Below, piece by piece: positions 7,414 to 14,227 of a stretch of DNA of 17,385 bases. Under the pieces are notes generated by a model. It saw only the letters and a program-made list of their open reading frames with translations, was not told the origin of the DNA and searched no databases. Each line of letters begins with the position of its first letter. Within the stretch, counting starts at the first letter, position 1. The DNA is from Oscillospiraceae bacterium. Its GTDB lineage: Bacteria; Bacillota; Clostridia; Oscillospirales; Ruminococcaceae. The stretch spans positions 1 to 17,385 of the forward strand of contig SVNB01000028.1 of NCBI GenBank assembly GCA_015067125.1. Reading direction: 5' to 3'. The position numbers were made by a program, and so were the translations under genes.

Positions 7414-8912
7414 TGAGAATTGAAACATATATCGATGCCCTTGTTTCATATGCAATGAATACCGGTCTTGCCCAGCCGGAGGACCACAGGGTATTGATCA
7501 ATCGTATTCTTGATTTGCTTGGAAAGCCTGATTACGAACCTTCTGATGAACCTCAGCCGGATGATATTGAAGAGATCCTTAAAGGCATTCTCGAATATGC
7601 CGTTGAAAACGGCCTTTGTGACGACAACATAACCGCAAAGGATATTTTTGACACAAGAATAATGGGTGCAATTACCCCGATGCCAAGAGAAATTATCAGA
7701 ACATTCTGGGAGAAATATGAAAATGATCCGGTGGAAGCAACGGATTGGTATTATAAGTTTTCCTGTGATACGGATTATATCCGCCGCTATCGCATAAAAA
7801 AAGATATGCGCTGGAAATATGAGTGTGAATACGGCGAGCTTGATGTTACCATAAACCTTTCAAAACCGGAAAAAGATCCTAAAGCTATTGCTGCCGCAAG
7901 AAATGCTCCCCAGACAGCATATCCCAAATGCCAGCTCTGCTGTGAAAATGAAGGCTATGCCGGAAGAATGAATCACCCGGCAAGAGCAAACCACAGAATC
8001 ATTCCTATAAAAATATGCGGAGCAGACTGGTACTGGCAGTATTCTCCCTATGTTTATTACAATGAGCACTGTATCGTGCTAAATGAAGAACATATTCCTA
8101 TGAAGATAGATAAATCTGCGTTTGAAAAACTGCTTGATTTTGTAAGGATTTTTCCTCATTATTTTGTAGGTTCAAATGCAGATCTTCCGATAGTGGGCGG
8201 TTCTATCCTCAGCCACGAGCATTTCCAGGGCGGTCATTATACTTTTGCTATGGAAAAAGCTGCGGTTAGAGAAAAAGTTATTTTCAAAGGGTTTGAAGAT
8301 ATTGAGGCAGGAATTGTCAACTGGCCTATGAGCGTTATACGTCTTTGCGGAGCAGACTCTGCAAGAGTTGCGGAACTTGCGGATAAAATTCTCGGTTTTT
8401 GGAGAGAGTACAGTGACGAAAGAGTTGGTGTGATTGCTTTTTCCGATGGCCAGCCGCACAACACCATTACTCCCATTGCACGCAGAAGAGGAGAGAATTA
8501 TGAACTTGACCTTGTTCTTCGCTGCAATATTACAACAAAGGAACATCCTCTCGGTGTGTTCCACCCTCATGCGGACAAACATCACATAAAAAAAGAAAAT
8601 ATAGGTCTTATTGAGGTAATGGGCCTTGCTGTCCTTCCAAGCAGACTTAAACAGGAACTCAGCGACCTTGCGGAAGCTGCGTTTTCCGGCAAAGATATTT
8701 CTTCTGACGAAACTCTTTCAAAACATGCCGAATGGCTTGAAGAACTTAAAAGGGAATATGCTTTTACAAAAGAAAACGCAATGGATATAATCCTTAAAGA
8801 AACCGGAAAGGTTTTTGCAGAAGTTCTTGAAGATGCGGGAGTATATAAAAACACTCCGGAAGGACAGAAAGCATTTATTGATTTTATAAACGAAGTGAAT
8901 AAGGAGGCATAA
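7413..8912 (+). CDS. galT: UDP-glucose--hexose-1-phosphate uridylyltransferase (Firmicutes-type GalT)
   Basis: GalT swaps galactose 1-phosphate for the glucose 1-phosphate of UDP-glucose, giving UDP-galactose. At 499 residues it belongs to the long GalT class of Gram-positive bacteria, not the short (about 350-residue) enterobacterial class. The active site SHEHFQGG holds the nucleophile, His270, with His268 and Gln272 in the HxHxQ pattern (HPHGQ in the short class). HPARANHRIIP and the PKCQLC segment are further landmarks of the long class. ATG 7413 overlaps the galK TGA, with GGAGG at 7401-7405 seven bases before it. A TTG one codon earlier (7410) is less likely. AAGGAGG within its last codons serves galE. 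Confidence 0.93.
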   Translation: MRIETYIDALVSYAMNTGLAQPEDHRVLINRILDLLGKPDYEPSDEPQPDDIEEILKGILEYAVENGLCDDNITAKDIFDTRIMGAITPMPREIIRTFWEKYENDPVEATDWYYKFSCDTDYIRRYRIKKDMRWKYECEYGELDVTINLSKPEKDPKAIAAARNAPQTAYPKCQLCCENEGYAGRMNHPARANHRIIPIKICGADWYWQYSPYVYYNEHCIVLNEEHIPMKIDKSAFEKLLDFVRIFPHYFVGSNADLPIVGGSILSHEHFQGGHYTFAMEKAAVREKVIFKGFEDIEAGIVNWPMSVIRLCGADSARVAELADKILGFWREYSDERVGVIAFSDGQPHNTITPIARRRGENYELDLVLRCNITTKEHPLGVFHPHADKHHIKKENIGLIEVMGLAVLPSRLKQELSDLAEAAFSGKDISSDETLSKHAEWLEELKREYAFTKENAMDIILKETGKVFAEVLEDAGVYKNTPEGQKAFIDFINEVNKEA

Positions 8913-8915
8913 TTT

Positions 8916-9923
8916 ATGAACGTACTCGTAACCGGCGGCGCCGGATATATAGGAAGCCATACCGTGGTTGAACTTATCAATGCGGGATATGAACCCATTG
9001 TTGTGGATGATCTTTCCAATGCAAAGGAAGACGTTATTGACAGAATCAAAATAATTACCGGAAAACGTCCTGTTTTTTATAAAGTTGACTGTAAAGACAA
9101 AGAAGCAATGCGCAAAGTGTTTTCTGAACACAAAATTGATTCCGTTATCCACTTTGCTGCATATAAGGCAGTTGGCGAAAGCGTTAAAATTCCGCTTGAA
9201 TATTATCGCAACAATATTGACAGTACCCTTACCCTTATGGAGGTTATGGAAGAATTCGGATGCAAAAAATTTGTATTTTCTTCTTCTGCAACGGTATATG
9301 GTCCCAACAACCCGTATCCTTACAAAGAGGATATGAAAGCTATCGAATCTTCCAGCCCCTATGGCTGGACTAAAGTTATGATCGAAAGAATTCTTATCGA
9401 CTATGTAACTGCACATCCGGATTACTGCGCAATTCTTCTTCGTTATTTTAACCCGATCGGCTCCCACGAATCCGGCTTGCTCGGAGATGACCCGAACGGA
9501 ATTCCGAATAACCTTATGCCTTATATCAGCCGTGTTGCCGCAGGTCAGCTTGAAAAACTCACTATTTACGGCGATGATTATCCTACTCCGGACGGAACAT
9601 GCCAGCGCGACTACCTCCATGTTGTGGATCTTGCTATCGGTCATCTTAAAGCACTTGAATATGCTGAAAATAAAGAAGGCGTTGAAGCAATCAACCTTGG
9701 TACAGGAAACGGCGTTTCTGTTATGGAACTTGTTCATGCTTTTGATAAAGCAAACGATATGGAACTTCCTTATGTGATAGGCCCAAGACGCGAGGGTGAC
9801 CTTCCCGCATTCTGGGCAGATGCCGAAAAAGCAAAAATACTTCTTGGCTGGGAAGCAACCCATTCTGTCGAGGATATGTGCCGCAGCGCATGGGAATTTG
9901 CAAAAAGAGCGAAGGAAAATTAA
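8916..9923 (+). CDS. galE: UDP-glucose 4-epimerase
   Basis: GalE interconverts UDP-galactose and UDP-glucose with tightly bound NAD, closing the Leloir cycle and supplying UDP-galactose for cell-surface glycans. The 335-residue product is an extended short-chain dehydrogenase/reductase: Rossmann motif GGAGYIG (7-13), catalytic Ser124 in FSSSATVYG, and Tyr149/Lys153 in YGWTK. These positions equal those of the Escherichia coli enzyme. FNPIGSHESGLLGDDPNG and CQRDYLHVVDLA are substrate-side motifs. AAGGAGG at 8901-8907 precedes ATG 8916 by eight bases, and the gap to galT is three bases. Confidence 0.95.
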   Translation: MNVLVTGGAGYIGSHTVVELINAGYEPIVVDDLSNAKEDVIDRIKIITGKRPVFYKVDCKDKEAMRKVFSEHKIDSVIHFAAYKAVGESVKIPLEYYRNNIDSTLTLMEVMEEFGCKKFVFSSSATVYGPNNPYPYKEDMKAIESSSPYGWTKVMIERILIDYVTAHPDYCAILLRYFNPIGSHESGLLGDDPNGIPNNLMPYISRVAAGQLEKLTIYGDDYPTPDGTCQRDYLHVVDLAIGHLKALEYAENKEGVEAINLGTGNGVSVMELVHAFDKANDMELPYVIGPRREGDLPAFWADAEKAKILLGWEATHSVEDMCRSAWEFAKRAKEN

Positions 9924-9955
9924 CTGCAGGCAAAAAGCCTGAAAGGAATGTTTTT

Positions 9956-10993
9956 ATGGAAATTTCAAAAGATCTTTTCGGAACAATGCCGGACGGAGAG
10001 AAAGTTTTTTGCTGGACTCTTATCAATGAAAACGGCCTTGCCGCAAAAATTATTGATTATGGCGCCACGGTTCAGTCAATTATCGTTCCTGATAAAAACG
10101 GAAAACCGGTTGACGTTGTTCTCGGATACGACACTCTTGAAGGTTATATTTCCGGTGACTGTTATATCGGAGCAACAGTGGGACGCTTTGCAAACCGCAT
10201 AAAGAATGGCTGCTTTGAACTGAACGGTGAAAAATATGAACTTTGCATAAATAACGGCCCGAACCATCTTCACGGCGGAAAAATAGGTTTTGACAGATGC
10301 TTATGGTATGCAGAACAGATAGGTGAAAAAGTTGCTTTTTCAAGAACTTCTCCGGATGGGGAAGAAGGTTATCCCGGAAATCTTGAAGTAAAAGTAACTT
10401 TCTGTTGGGAAGGTGACAGCTTTAAAATTGAATATGAGGCAGAAGCAGACAGGGATACTATCCTTAATCTTACCAATCACAGCTATTTTAACCTTAACGG
10501 AGAGGGAAAAGTTGACGAACACTTTTTGAAAATCGAAGCAGACAGATATACTGTTTGCGACGAAAACTGTACCCCAACCGGCGAACTTGCTTCTGTTGAA
10601 GGAACAGCAATGGATTTTCGTGATCCTAAAGCCATTGGAAAGGACGCATACAACGATGAACCCTGCGTAAAACCTTTTGGAGGATATGACGCAAACTTTG
10701 TTATAAGCGGGCATCCTTTTGCAAAGGCGACCGGCGACAAAACCGGAATTATCCTTGTTGCGGATACCGATCAGCCGGGTGTTCAGCTTTATACAGCAAA
10801 TGCCCTGACAGAACAGAAAGGAAAAGGCAAAGCAGATTACGGCTTCAGAAGTGCATTCTGTCTTGAAACCCAGCATTTTCCGGATTGCATAAATCATCCG
10901 GAATGGCCGAGCCCGATTCTTAAAAAAGGAGAAACATTCCACAGCGTTACAACATATACTTTTCTTTGCGGCAAAAAGGAAAAGCAGGTATAA
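9956..10993 (+). CDS. galM: Aldose 1-epimerase (galactose mutarotase)
   Basis: GalM interconverts the beta and alpha anomers of galactose so that GalK receives its substrate. The 345-residue product carries the family's active-site residues: His106 in NHLHGG, His175 in TNHSYFNL and Glu304 in CLETQHFPD, the last at the same number as in the Lactococcus enzyme. GRFANRI (76-82) binds sugar. I chose ATG 9956, preceded by GAAAGGA (9941-9947); the upstream open frame overlaps the end of galE and has no ribosome site. In the 32-base gap after galE a small hairpin (CAGGC at 9927-9931 with GCCTG at 9937-9941) touches the ribosome site and could tune translation. It is the last gene of the gal operon, followed by 3'UTR element copy 2 and a terminator. 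Confidence 0.94.
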   Translation: MEISKDLFGTMPDGEKVFCWTLINENGLAAKIIDYGATVQSIIVPDKNGKPVDVVLGYDTLEGYISGDCYIGATVGRFANRIKNGCFELNGEKYELCINNGPNHLHGGKIGFDRCLWYAEQIGEKVAFSRTSPDGEEGYPGNLEVKVTFCWEGDSFKIEYEAEADRDTILNLTNHSYFNLNGEGKVDEHFLKIEADRYTVCDENCTPTGELASVEGTAMDFRDPKAIGKDAYNDEPCVKPFGGYDANFVISGHPFAKATGDKTGIILVADTDQPGVQLYTANALTEQKGKGKADYGFRSAFCLETQHFPDCINHPEWPSPILKKGETFHSVTTYTFLCGKKEKQV

Positions 10994-11007
10994 ATTTTAG
11001 TTCTTTT

Positions 11008-11046
11008 AATCAAGGTGCCAAGGGGAGAATCCCCGATGGCTCACCA
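11008..11046 (+). repeat. Structured 3'UTR element, copy 2
   Basis: Identical over 39 bases to 429-467 and placed 14 bases after the galM stop. It has the same nested stems: GGTG (11014-11017) with CACC (11042-11045), CCA with TGG, and GGGGA with TCCCC around a GAA loop. The terminator stem follows four bases later. Flanking bases differ from copy 1, so the identity is confined to the element. Confidence 0.75.
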
Positions 11047-11050
11047 ATAA

Positions 11051-11080
11051 ATCGCTTCGCATTTGCGGAGCGATTTTTTT
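11051..11080 (+). terminator. Intrinsic terminator of the gal operon
   Basis: A 10-bp stem (11051-11060 with 11065-11074) with loop ATTT is followed by a run of T (11074-11080). Its CGCTTCGC core is shared with the terminators at 473 and 14101. Confidence 0.92.
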
Positions 11081-11191
11081 ATATCCGATTTTGCTTTTCT
11101 TTTCTAACACCCTTTAAAGACCTATAAATATTCGCGGCCATGGCAATGGTTGAATGTGTTATCGGTTTTATATGAATTTGATTATGTAAAT

Positions 11192-11227
11192 AAAGGAATA
11201 CGCGGAATAAAATCTGCGTGTTCTTTT
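11192..11227 (+). terminator. Terminator-like hairpin in the intergenic region
   Basis: A stem of up to 15 bp with G-T wobbles pairs 11192-11206 with 11213-11227 around the loop ATAAAA, with the 3' arm rich in T. Nothing coding lies between the gal terminator and this hairpin, so it either backs up the gal terminator or ends an unrecognised short RNA in 11081-11190. Confidence 0.5.
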
Positions 11228-11232
11228 ATTGC

Positions 11233-11281
11233 ACCAAAAATGCACCAACGGACGGCGGATGCGTGTACCAAAAATGCACCA
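11233..11281. repeat. 15-base direct repeat pair
   Basis: ACCAAAAATGCACCA occurs at 11233-11247 and again at 11267-11281, starts 34 bases apart. The first copy is directly preceded by TTGC and the second by GTGT. Function unknown; it may be a protein-binding site or the scar of a small duplication. Confidence 0.7.
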
Positions 11282-11297
11282 TCACACGTTTGTCCCA

Positions 11298-11327
11298 TTG
11301 AATCACAATATTCAAAAATTATATAAT
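11298..11327 (+). promoter_or_regulatory. Promoter of the EF-hand/miniprotein/acidic-tail cluster, with inverted repeat
   Basis: -35 TTGAAT (11298-11303), an 18-base spacer and a perfect -10 TATAAT (11322-11327). The -35 box is one arm of an inverted repeat, TTGAAT-N6-ATTCAA (11298-11315), a plausible repressor site. The start would lie near 11334, about 58 bases before ATG 11392. Confidence 0.65.
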
Positions 11328-11391
11328 TTATTTACAGGAAAATTTGACAAACCTCTGCGAAAGCAGCTGGATTATGAAGGGAGAAAAAATT

Positions 11392-11571
11392 ATGTTTTTT
11401 GGTTATTCAGACAGAGCAGACAGAAACGGCGACGGAAGAGTTGATCTTTGGGAAGCCGCTGAAGAACTTTACGCTTACGATTCAATCATGGGAACAAACA
11501 TCAGCGGATTCTGCCCGGAAAATGATGAAGAAGATTTTGATTGTGAATCTGATGATTGCGATGAATGGTGA
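11392..11571 (+). CDS. Small acidic protein with a perfect EF-hand calcium loop
   Basis: The 59-residue product has no signal peptide. Residues 10-21 (DRNGDGRVDLWE) are a textbook EF-hand loop: Asp at positions 1, 5 and 9, Asn at 3, Gly at 6, a hydrophobic residue at 8 and Glu at 12, followed by the helix-like EAAEELYAY. The C-terminal third is very acidic and has three Cys (41, 51, 56). Calcium binding is likely from the motif; a role is unknown. ATG 11392 has AAGGGAGA ahead of it at 11378-11385. The in-frame ATG at 11374 and the upstream TTG lie on the wrong side of that site. It is first in a three-gene cluster. A single EF-hand often works as a dimer, which is inference here. Confidence 0.7.
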   Translation: MFFGYSDRADRNGDGRVDLWEAAEELYAYDSIMGTNISGFCPENDEEDFDCESDDCDEW

Positions 11572-11585
11572 AGAGGCGAAAGAAA

Positions 11586-11693
11586 ATGAAAAAATTTATT
11601 GAAATTCTTCTTTTTGCAATTATCTATGCAGTAACCCGCGAAATTTTCAGAGAAATTTTTGAAAACAAAAAAAGGACTGATTTTGATGAATAA
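11586..11693 (+). CDS. 35-residue membrane miniprotein
   Basis: MKKFIEILLFAIIYAVTREI opens a 35-residue product with one hydrophobic helix (about 4-16), then a basic/acidic amphipathic tail ending DFDE. It lies 14 bases after the EF-hand gene and its stop overlaps the start of the next gene by eight bases, so all three appear co-translated. The purine-rich AGAGGCGAAAG just upstream is a modest ribosome site. No family is recognised. The tight packing between two real genes is the main argument that it is expressed. Confidence 0.5.
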   Translation: MKKFIEILLFAIIYAVTREIFREIFENKKRTDFDE

Positions 11694-12279
11694 AACCATA
11701 GCGCTTTTTGCAGCGGTAACAGCAATTATGTTAATATCCGGAATATTTGCTTATGCAGCTGTTCCAAAAACTGAACATGTAAAAGCAGAAAATATTGTTA
11801 TTGAGGAAGTGAAAAAGGAAGAACCAAAAAAAGAAAAGGCCAAAACAGATAACGTTTCTTCCGTTAAAAATACAAGCAAGGCACAGGTACAAACCTATGT
11901 TTATGATTATCCCTGCTATGGAATGGATGAGGAATATATAAATAAAACCCGCCTTGGAAAAGCGGATAAAATTGATTCAGACTATGAAGTGTATGGAGAT
12001 CATATCATAATTACAAAGACGTATGTCTGGCTTAACAGCAACGGCACATATAGAGCTTATGCAATAACCGGCGAAGATCTTTATGAGGATGGAAAAAGAA
12101 TGGTTTACAGTTTTACAGACTGCAGTAAAAAGAACTATTATTCTTCCAGCAAAGGTTCAGGTAAATCCGACCCTTACAATGCAAAGGATTACGGATATGC
12201 GGATGATTTTTATGATGAATATTACGATGACTTCTACGATTATGAGGACGCAGAAGATTACTGGATGTGGAATCAGTAA
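11686..12279 (+). CDS. Secreted or membrane-anchored protein with acidic Tyr/Asp-rich tail
   Basis: The 197-residue product has an N-terminal hydrophobic segment (about 5-24) that reads as a signal peptide with a possible AYA cut, or as an anchor. A Lys/Glu-rich linker follows (about 28-55), then a compact region (about 60-135) with PCYGMDEEYINKTRLGKADK and a beta-rich ITKTYVWLNSNGTYRAYAI, then a Ser/Lys linker. The tail has repeated aromatic/acidic patterns (DDFYDEYYDDFYDYEDAEDYW). From memory, this YGM..YI..T.LG core and DYEDAEDY tail resemble uncharacterised clostridial proteins, but I cannot confirm it. ATG 11686 has AAAGGA at 11671-11676; an upstream in-frame ATG at 11659 overlaps the miniprotein and lacks a site. 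The tail could bind metal or basic surfaces (inference). No terminator is visible after it. Confidence 0.75.
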   Translation: MNKTIALFAAVTAIMLISGIFAYAAVPKTEHVKAENIVIEEVKKEEPKKEKAKTDNVSSVKNTSKAQVQTYVYDYPCYGMDEEYINKTRLGKADKIDSDYEVYGDHIIITKTYVWLNSNGTYRAYAITGEDLYEDGKRMVYSFTDCSKKNYYSSSKGSGKSDPYNAKDYGYADDFYDEYYDDFYDYEDAEDYWMWNQ

Positions 12280-12694
12280 AACTTAATACGAAATGAACGA
12301 AATTTTATGGGAATGAAATTATGTTTGTATTTTTCACACCATTCACCTCACCTAATTAAGCTTGTATATCCTGAATATGTATTGTGCACCGTTTCATCGC
12401 CTTTTCAAGAGCAAATCCTGTTCTGTTGCCTGCAATGGTCGGTGTAAGCATCAGCCCCTGGGTCGGAATGGTTTTTTGTTCTCTTGGGGGATTTCTTTTT
12501 ATATTTTAAATTAAGTTCCCCACACTTTTTCCCACACCTTTTTTAAAAAAACTTTGTTTTCCCATACTTTTAAGAAAAGAAGTGTGGCAACATAAGAAAA
12601 ATAAAGTATTAGAATAAAAGCGAAAAGATATATGGTATCCACAGCGGTGTCTGGCTGTATTAAATATTAAAAACTGTGAAAGGAGAATAAAAAA
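12280..12694. other. Intergenic region with gene-remnant-like frame and C/T-rich repeats
   Basis: There is no intact gene. On the minus strand, 12505-12356 is open for 49 codons but has no usable start (see finding). At 12517-12556 three degenerate CCCACAC/CCCATAC-plus-T-run units follow each other, and CCATACTT there can pair with AAGTGTGG (about 12579-12586). ACAGC / GCTGT near 12640-12660 forms a small hairpin. A promoter for the lipoprotein gene at 12695 must lie here, but I cannot assign it. Confidence 0.5.
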
Positions 12695-14047
12695 ATGAAA
12701 AAAATAATTGCTTTGATGCTTACCTTATCGCTTTTGCTCTGTCTTTTTGCAGGGTGCGGCGGAGATGAAAATCCCAAAGACCCTTCGGAAAAACCGAAAG
12801 AAGAAAAAAACGGCGTTATCGGCGGATATTGGGTGGCCGAAAAAATTGTAATGGAAGGCACCGAATTTTCCGGTGAGGATATGACGGGAATTTTCGGACC
12901 GGCAGATACAATAATGGCGGTTGCTTTTGGATCGGACGGCACATTCGATGCTGTTTTGTTTGAAGATTACATAAAAAGCACATATACCGGAACTTTGGAA
13001 GCGCCGGAAATGGATTTCGGCGGAGAAATTGTAAAAGGCGCTCTTGATGGGGAAGACATCCTCGTGCTCACCATGAAAGACGGTTCGTTTACTTTGAAAC
13101 GGCATGAAGAGATGCCGGACAGCCTTGCGAACAATCCGTGGGTGACATATGCTCCGGATTTTGATGCAAAACAAACCGCCGCCATAAGCAACTTTATGTC
13201 CTATGGATATTATCTTATTGAAGATGAGGTGCTTTACGGACTGACCCACAGCGAAACTCTTGCCGGAAGTCTTGGGGCAATGTCTTTTCATATGAAAGGC
13301 GATTTCCCTGAATTTGATGAAACAGCGATTCTTGACAAAAACGGCTATGCAACTTATCTTTGCAAAGACGGCGATACGCTTTACTATATCAGGAACTTCG
13401 AGGCCGTCTGCAAGGTGAATATTGATGGTTCCGGTGCAAAGGTGCTTTATGAAGGAGTCTGCGACTATCTTCAGATTCACGAAGGAAGACTTTATTTTGC
13501 GGATGAGAATTATCACTTTGTATCCACAGATATGGATGGCGGAAATCTGACCACCGTTGTGGATAAAGAAATTTATTATCCCTATTTTATATGTTCGGAT
13601 TGGATGATTTTCCAGGACGATGCGGATGATGAATCGCTCCACCTTTATAATGTTACCCATGGCACGGAACTTAATATAACCTACGTTCCTTCCTATAATC
13701 CGATTCTGGACGGGCATTATCTTTATTATACTGAACCTGTGGAGGACCGGTATTATCTTTGCAGAATTGATATGAGCGACCCGGAAACCTTCCTTTTTGA
13801 AGGAAGCGATCTGCCTTTGCGTGAATCCACTTTTATGATCGATGATAAATTTATCTATACGACCAATGGAATCAGCATTGAAAAAGAAAACTGGCAAAAG
13901 CTTACGGATAATAAGAATATTACCGAAGAAATATATATGTGCGTTTCCGAAGGATATACAGTATATCACGAGTTTGACAGCGATGGACTTATCGGAAGAA
14001 AAGGCCTTATGAGTAAAGAAAGATTCGGCGGAAATTCGTTTGTTTAA
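12695..14047 (+). CDS. Lipoprotein with lipocalin-like N-terminal region and DUF5050-like repeats
   Basis: The 450-residue product has a lipoprotein signal peptide (KK, Leu-rich core, lipobox LFAGC with Cys21) and a charged Lys/Glu/Pro linker (about 25-38). Residues about 43-150 look like a beta-rich module (GYWVAEKIVMEG, FGSDGTFDAVLF, LVLTMKDGSFTLKR) of the kind seen in lipocalin-like clostridial lipoproteins. From about 220 on, repeated units such as LYYIRNFEAVCKVNIDG, LYFADE..FVSTDMDGGN and LYYTE..YYLCRIDM have the DUF5050 pattern (a propeller of short blades). It should sit on the outer face of the membrane; ligand unknown. AAAGGAG (about 12679-12685) precedes ATG 12695. It is monocistronic and followed by a diverged 3'UTR element and a terminator. 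Confidence 0.82.
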   Translation: MKKIIALMLTLSLLLCLFAGCGGDENPKDPSEKPKEEKNGVIGGYWVAEKIVMEGTEFSGEDMTGIFGPADTIMAVAFGSDGTFDAVLFEDYIKSTYTGTLEAPEMDFGGEIVKGALDGEDILVLTMKDGSFTLKRHEEMPDSLANNPWVTYAPDFDAKQTAAISNFMSYGYYLIEDEVLYGLTHSETLAGSLGAMSFHMKGDFPEFDETAILDKNGYATYLCKDGDTLYYIRNFEAVCKVNIDGSGAKVLYEGVCDYLQIHEGRLYFADENYHFVSTDMDGGNLTTVVDKEIYYPYFICSDWMIFQDDADDESLHLYNVTHGTELNITYVPSYNPILDGHYLYYTEPVEDRYYLCRIDMSDPETFLFEGSDLPLRESTFMIDDKFIYTTNGISIEKENWQKLTDNKNITEEIYMCVSEGYTVYHEFDSDGLIGRKGLMSKERFGGNSFV

Positions 14048-14060
14048 AAAACTTTCTTTT

Positions 14061-14099
14061 AACAAGGGCACCAAATGAAAAACACCCGATGACTGATTA
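14061..14099 (+). repeat. Diverged copy 3 of the 3'UTR element
   Basis: It lies 13 bases after the lipoprotein stop, the same spacing as copies 1 and 2. It keeps CAAGG, CCAA and CCCGATG in order but not the GGTG/CACC and GGGGA/TCCCC stems. The segment before it (AAAACTTTC) also matches the one before copy 1. A related terminator follows at once. Relationship is likely but the structure is not conserved. Confidence 0.5.
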
Positions 14100-14100
14100 T

Positions 14101-14133
14101 AAAAAGCGCTTCGCAATTTGCGAAGCGTTTTTT
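14101..14133 (+). terminator. Intrinsic terminator after the lipoprotein gene
   Basis: A 9-bp perfect stem, CGCTTCGCA (14107-14115) with TGCGAAGCG (14119-14127), is flanked by AAAAAG and a run of six T. It works in both directions in principle. Confidence 0.9.
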
Positions 14134-14164
14134 ATGTTATATAGTTTTATATAATGTGCCATGG

Positions 14165-14193
14165 TTGAAATAAAGAATAAAAAGTGCTATATT
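14165..14193 (+). promoter_or_regulatory. Promoter of the HicB/DinB-like gene
   Basis: -35 TTGAAA (14165-14170), a 17-base spacer, -10 TATATT (14188-14193). The start would lie near 14200, 28 bases before ATG 14228. Confidence 0.65.
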
Positions 14194-14227
14194 TACCTTG
14201 AAAAGACGTTATGCGGAAGGTGAAAAA

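Larger units (their letters stand above)
11081..11297. other. Intergenic stretch without a recognisable gene
   Basis: This stretch is AT-rich and holds no convincing gene. It contains the hairpin at 11192-11227 and the 15-base direct repeat at 11233-11281. A short frame starting at a TTG near 11229 overlaps the next gene in another frame and has no ribosome site, so I do not call it. Confidence 0.6.

Noticed and set aside
6427..9863. Long minus-strand frames opposite galK, galT and galE
   Set aside because: They are antisense shadows with no motifs; the plus frames hold complete active sites.
11229..11444. 71-codon frame starting at TTG
   Set aside because: It has no ribosome site, overlaps the EF-hand gene in another frame, crosses the promoter at 11298 and owes much of its reading to the direct repeat.
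12725..14116. 463-codon minus-strand open frame opposite the lipoprotein gene
   Set aside because: Its translation is low-complexity and Phe/Ile/Lys rich with no motif, while the plus strand has a signal peptide, lipobox and ribosome site.
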